Source of the DNA: Nocardiopsis mwathae
GTDB lineage: Bacteria > Actinomycetota > Actinomycetes > Streptosporangiales > Streptosporangiaceae
Reading direction: 5' to 3'
NCBI RefSeq assembly: GCF_014201195.1
Contig: NZ_JACHDS010000001.1
Location: forward strand, 5,022,001 to 5,086,000
Length of the DNA: 64,000 bases
The notes beneath the pieces are model-generated. The model was given only the letters and a program-made list of their open reading frames with translations, was not told where the DNA came from and did no database searches. Within the stretch, counting starts at the first letter, position 1, and each line of letters starts with the position of its first letter. Made by a program: the position numbers and the translations under genes. Shown piece by piece: positions 63,147 to 64,000 of the stretch.

Positions 63147-64000
63147 ATGGACAACGAGCAGAAACTTCGCGACTACCTCAAGCGGGCAATGGTCGACCTG
63201 CGGGAGAGCCGTCAGCGTGTGCAGGATCTGGAGGAGCGTGCACACGAGCCGATCGCGATCGTGGGCATGGCATGCCGACTCCCGGGCGGTATCGCCTCCC
63301 CGGATGATCTGTGGGAGCTGCTGAGCGCCGAACGTGACGCGGTCGGTCTCTTCCCGGAGGGCCGCGGCTGGGACCTGGAAAACCTGTACCACCCAGACCC
63401 CGACCACCTCGGGACCTCGTACACCCGCGAAGGCGGCTTTCTGTACGAGGCGGACCGGTTCGACGCCGAGTTCTTCGGCATCAGCCCTCGCGAGGCGGCG
63501 GCGATGGATCCCCAGCAGCGGTTGCTGCTGGAGACGGCGTGGGAGGCTGTCGAGCACGCAGGCATCGACCCGACCGCGCTGAGGGGCACTCGCACCGGTG
63601 TGTACGCGGGCGTCATGTACGACGACTACGGCTCCCGGATGCCCAGTGCGCCCGAGGACTTCGAGGGCTACCTACTGACCGGAAGCGCGGGCAGCATCGC
63701 GTCGGGTCGTCTGGCCTACACCTTCGGGTTGGAGGGGCCGGCGGTGACGGTCGATACCGCGTGTTCGTCCTCGCTGGTCGCGCTTCATCTTGCTGCTCAG
63801 TCGCTGCGTCAGGGTGAGTGTTCGATGGCGCTTGCGGGTGGTGTGACGGTGATGGCGACACCGGGCACGTTCGTGGAGTTTTCTCGGCAGCGTGGATTGT
63901 CGCCGGATGGCCGGTGCAAGGCGTTCTCGGCGTCGGCGGATGGCACGGGCTGGGCCGAGGGCGTGGGTGTGTTGGTGTTGGAGCGGCTGTCGGACGCAGA
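63147..64000 (+). CDS. Modular type I PKS, N-terminal part (gene continues beyond the window)
   Basis: The reading frame starts at ATG 63147, three bases after the upstream PKS stop, and is open to the window end (284 residues). It begins with a coiled-coil N-terminal docking helix ([20 protein letters not shown]...) and runs straight into a ketosynthase ([15 protein letters not shown]) with the active Cys in VDTACSSS. The preceding PKS ends in a matching C-terminal docking segment, so the two proteins should hand over the triene chain. Later domains are not visible. Confidence 0.93.
   Translation, partial: MDNEQKLRDYLKRAMVDLRESRQRVQDLEERAHEPIAIVGMACRLPGGIASPDDLWELLSAERDAVGLFPEGRGWDLENLYHPDPDHLGTSYTREGGFLYEADRFDAEFFGISPREAAAMDPQQRLLLETAWEAVEHAGIDPTALRGTRTGVYAGVMYDDYGSRMPSAPEDFEGYLLTGSAGSIASGRLAYTFGLEGPAVTVDTACSSSLVALHLAAQSLRQGECSMALAGGVTVMATPGTFVEFSRQRGLSPDGRCKAFSASADGTGWAEGVGVLVLERLSDA

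Overview
The window is from a high-GC actinomycete (Actinomycetota; genus not determinable from this sequence). GTG and TTG starts are common, gene ends overlap by 4 bp in long operons, a DmdR/IdeR-type iron box is present, and two biosynthetic clusters are typical of Streptomyces/Nocardiopsis-like organisms.

Left arm (1-23.5 kb): the tail of an MFS transporter and a GNAT acetyltransferase precede a complete-looking catecholate siderophore locus. An iron box at 1532-1550 sits before a DHB operon: 2,3-dihydro-DHB dehydrogenase, isochorismate synthase, DHB-AMP ligase, a free-standing isochorismatase, a free-standing aryl carrier protein and a siderophore-interacting reductase. A second operon starts at 7151 with a lipoprotein receptor, two FecCD permeases and an ATPase. 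It continues with a 3362-residue NRPS (C-A-PCP-E-C-A-PCP-E-C, no thioesterase), an MFS exporter and a dedicated DAHP synthase. The cluster would make DHB-capped peptides with two D-residues; how the chain is released is unclear.

Middle (23.6-37.9 kb): an epimerase-like/DUF2867 protein and a convergent photolyase, then a minus-strand terpene operon (sesquiterpene-type synthase, cytochrome P450, Rieske oxygenase). Its upstream prenyl diphosphate synthase is a decayed remnant. Next comes a graveyard of mobile and broken genes: an IS3-like orfA remnant, an IS5-like transposase remnant, a tRNA-Ile 3' half (likely att site), an intact IS630-family element with perfect ends, a tyrosine integrase with a frameshift and an in-frame TGA, and a broken DUF885 gene.

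Right arm (37.9-64 kb): a lower-GC block begins with a LuxR-type regulator carrying three TTA codons. It continues with the three-gene set for the C5N unit (2-amino-3-hydroxycyclopent-2-enone): an amide-synthetase-like ANL enzyme, a 5-aminolevulinate synthase and an acyl-CoA ligase. Then comes a 6193-residue type I PKS with a KSQ loading module and three KS-AT-DH-KR-ACP modules. A second PKS runs off the end. The predicted early intermediate is a 4-methyl-octatrienoyl chain, extended by PKS genes outside the window and probably capped with the C5N amide. The loading AT and module 1 AT are encoded by an apparently identical 1293-bp repeat.
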